Assembly (NCBI GenBank): GCA_022577435.1
Contig: JAKOON010000009.1
Location: 12,977,911 to 13,041,910 of the forward strand
DNA from: Embiotoca jacksoni
Lineage: Eukaryota > Chordata > Actinopteri > Embiotocidae
Reading direction: 5' to 3'
DNA: 64,000 nucleotides
Positions within the stretch are counted from its first letter, which is position 1, and each line of letters opens with the position of its first letter. This document shows positions 58,480 through 64,000 of the stretch, piece after piece. The notes under the pieces are model-generated. The model was not told the DNA's origin. It did no database searches and worked only from the letters and a program-made list of their open reading frames with translations. Position numbers and translations under genes: made by a program.

Positions 58480-59020
58480 TACAATTGCATTGCATCAATT
58501 GAAAAATAATGAAAAGCAAACAATTATTTATGAGACAATTGTGAAAATCAGGGCTTACGGCATTGTGAGCAACCCCCATCAGTCAGGCTACTTGGCTTTT
58601 GAAAATTGCTAAGCAGCTTCCTTTCTGACTGTGCAGCTTTTGCCCCAAGCTAAGGCAACACTCACTCGCTGCCTCCGCCGTCATAGATCAAATTTGAGCA
58701 CTCATTCCAGCTTAGTTAAATTTCCCCACGTGATTGCCCATGCACATGAATATAGCCCTGAGTCAAGCTTGAGTTAGCAGCGCCGCTCCTGTTTTGCACA
58801 AAATGTAACGCAGCCTTCAAAAGTGCCTTGCTATTTTTCCCTTGCTGTCATCCTGACACCCCACTGCCCTCCTCGCTGCTACGCACAGCTCTTGAGTGGC
58901 AGTGGTTCGCCCACAGAATTCCACAACAATCTAATTCTGCCACTGATTGACCGTTAGAACACAATAATTATGTAAGCCAGGCAGCCATCAGCGCTGGCAT
59001 ACAACTGAGCACTCAATTGT
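58480..59020. other. Low-repeat stretch, candidate conserved non-coding element
   Basis: About 540 bp without simple repeats, with words such as CAATTGAAAAATAATG, CAATTATTTATGAGACAATT, GTCATAGATCAAATTTG, CACAATAATTATGTAAGCC and CACTCAATTGTGCAC. No frame spans it. Conservation is not tested. Confidence 0.28.
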
Positions 59021-60060
59021 GCACTTTTTGAGGCGTGGAGTAGAAGGTCGTAAGGCCTTGCTTCTTCTTTTTTTTTTGGACAATAAAAAACACCAAAGAT
59101 GGATTTTTTTTTTTTTATTCTTGACTGTGCTATTGCGATACAGTAAAAATCTCACTCTCAATGTTTATAGCAGAGATGGACCTTGTTTAAGGGTGTTCTT
59201 TCACATGTATGCACATGGTCCTAAAATAGCAAATAAACATGCAAGTGAAAACACAACAGAAAGGACCAAGCAACAAGTTTCACTTCAGGTTGCAGTTCAA
59301 TAACAGTTATGTCCTTGGTGCCACCGTCTCTGTTGTTAACGTTCCATGTGGGCTGCAGGCGCAAGGCCAAAGAAATGAATCCATCCCAAGCCCTTGACTT
59401 TCCGAACAACTGTCAGTGACAGAAGTGAGATTGATTTTTGTCCCAAAGGGGCAATTTGAGATTCGAGCAAAAACATAGTCATTTTCATTGCAATTCTGAA
59501 AGGTTACATTGCCTAAAAAGGAGCAGAATAATGAATAAATCTGAGGGCCGGTCTCCGGATAAATTGCGGCAGGTAAAGGGCTGTTAAAGAAATGGAGGGA
59601 TAATTGGGCAGTTTAACAGACATAGGAAAACTGAATCTAAGCTACAGGTTACAGTTTGGAATGAAGAGACGTTGTCAGAAAAATAATGACAGTGGTAATT
59701 GATATGCAAGGACTGATGCAGGAAATAAAAAGTAGCATTTTTTTCATGGTCATTTCGACAAAGATACACTTTCTCTGTTATGATATAAAATATTTCAACT
59801 CGAGTGACATCTTCCCATCGTGGTTGCAAGATTTATGCAACGGCTTTTGCCAATGAATTTCCATATAGGTAGGCTGGTCTGTTCTGATTGAGTCTGATAA
59901 GGTTCCAGATCAACAGGGCACGGTGACATGAAAGAGTAATGAAAGTATTTTTTTTTCTTAAAGGTTTTCCTTCAGAAAATATAAAGATGTGCCTGTGTCT
60001 GAGAATTATATTTTTTTAAAGGGATGAGTTTGTTTCACCGAGGCAGACTGAGCCACCATG
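59021..60060. other. Non-coding stretch
   Basis: No gene seen; T-rich patches at about 59,068-59,077 and 59,105-59,117. Confidence 0.5.
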
Positions 60061-60107
60061 ACACACACACACGCACGCACGCACACATGCACGCACGCAC
60101 ACACACG

Positions 60108-60181
<74 letters not shown>

Positions 60182-60185
60182 CACA
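60061..60185. repeat. Compound CA/GCAC microsatellite
   Basis: CA runs interrupted by CGCA and ATGCACG units. Confidence 0.95.

Positions 60186-63662
<3,477 letters not shown>

Positions 63663-63737
<75 letters not shown>
63663..63737. repeat. (TG)n microsatellite
   Basis: 75 bp of uninterrupted TG. Confidence 0.95.
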
Positions 63738-63741
<4 letters not shown>

Positions 63742-64000
63742 GTGATGCAACGACATTCTTGTCATTTATTTCCCTTGTTGTTAAGGGTATACTCAAATCA
63801 GTGCTTTGAGAAGCATGTTTGTACAGCAGCCATCTTTTCACTGCGACAAGCCACAAAATATTTTTTTTGGATCTTATTGCAATACTTGTAGGCAGCTATC
63901 ACTCAAATATGCGATGTCAAGGATCTTTTGTACCACCGGAGAGGAATTGTTTGCAACAACCTTTCTAGCCCGCAATTATCTGCCACAAAGTTGATGTGAA
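63738..64000. other. Non-coding window end
   Basis: Nothing recognised. Confidence 0.5.

Overview
The window looks like vertebrate, most probably percomorph teleost, intergenic or long-intron DNA. The evidence is AT-leaning CpG-poor sequence, roughly twenty long (CA/TG)n microsatellites, a tRNA-derived SINE of the type common in spiny-rayed fishes, hAT-like non-autonomous DNA transposons and decayed LINE pieces. No protein-coding exon can be supported. The longest open frame (174 codons, minus strand, 12,001-12,525) is low-complexity purine/pyrimidine DNA, and the other frames are short chance frames, often running through CA/TG repeats. Species and locus cannot be named from the sequence alone.

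Layout. From 1 to 15 kb there is non-coding DNA with transposon relics: a SINE at 3.4 kb, two copies of one MITE family at 5.0 and 8.7 kb, and LINE-derived pieces at 12.9-14.0 kb. From 15.5 to 22.3 kb lies the functional core of the window. A CpG-rich promoter-like block (18.78-19.33 kb) carries a full palindromic CRE and a G-rich/GC-box tract. It runs into a probable untranslated first exon with several short upstream ORFs and a good splice donor at 19,777/19,778, which implies transcription on the + strand. On both sides lie matches to the REST/NRSF element (RE1): a minus-strand pair at 16,231 and 16,343, a weaker site at 15,549, and a near-ideal site at 22,223. If the exon call is right, the rest of the window (about 44 kb) would be the first intron, or the start of a large gene whose coding exons lie outside.

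From 22.3 to 64 kb there are microsatellites, several low-repeat stretches that read like conserved non-coding elements (not verifiable here), and a nested transposon at 55.4-56.5 kb. In that nest, a hAT-like MITE with CAGTG...CACTG ends was later interrupted by a second MITE flanked by a perfect 8-bp duplication.

Working interpretation (inference): the window holds the 5' end of a neuron-restricted gene, repressed outside neurons by REST through RE1 sites flanking a CRE-containing promoter. The gene is not identified.
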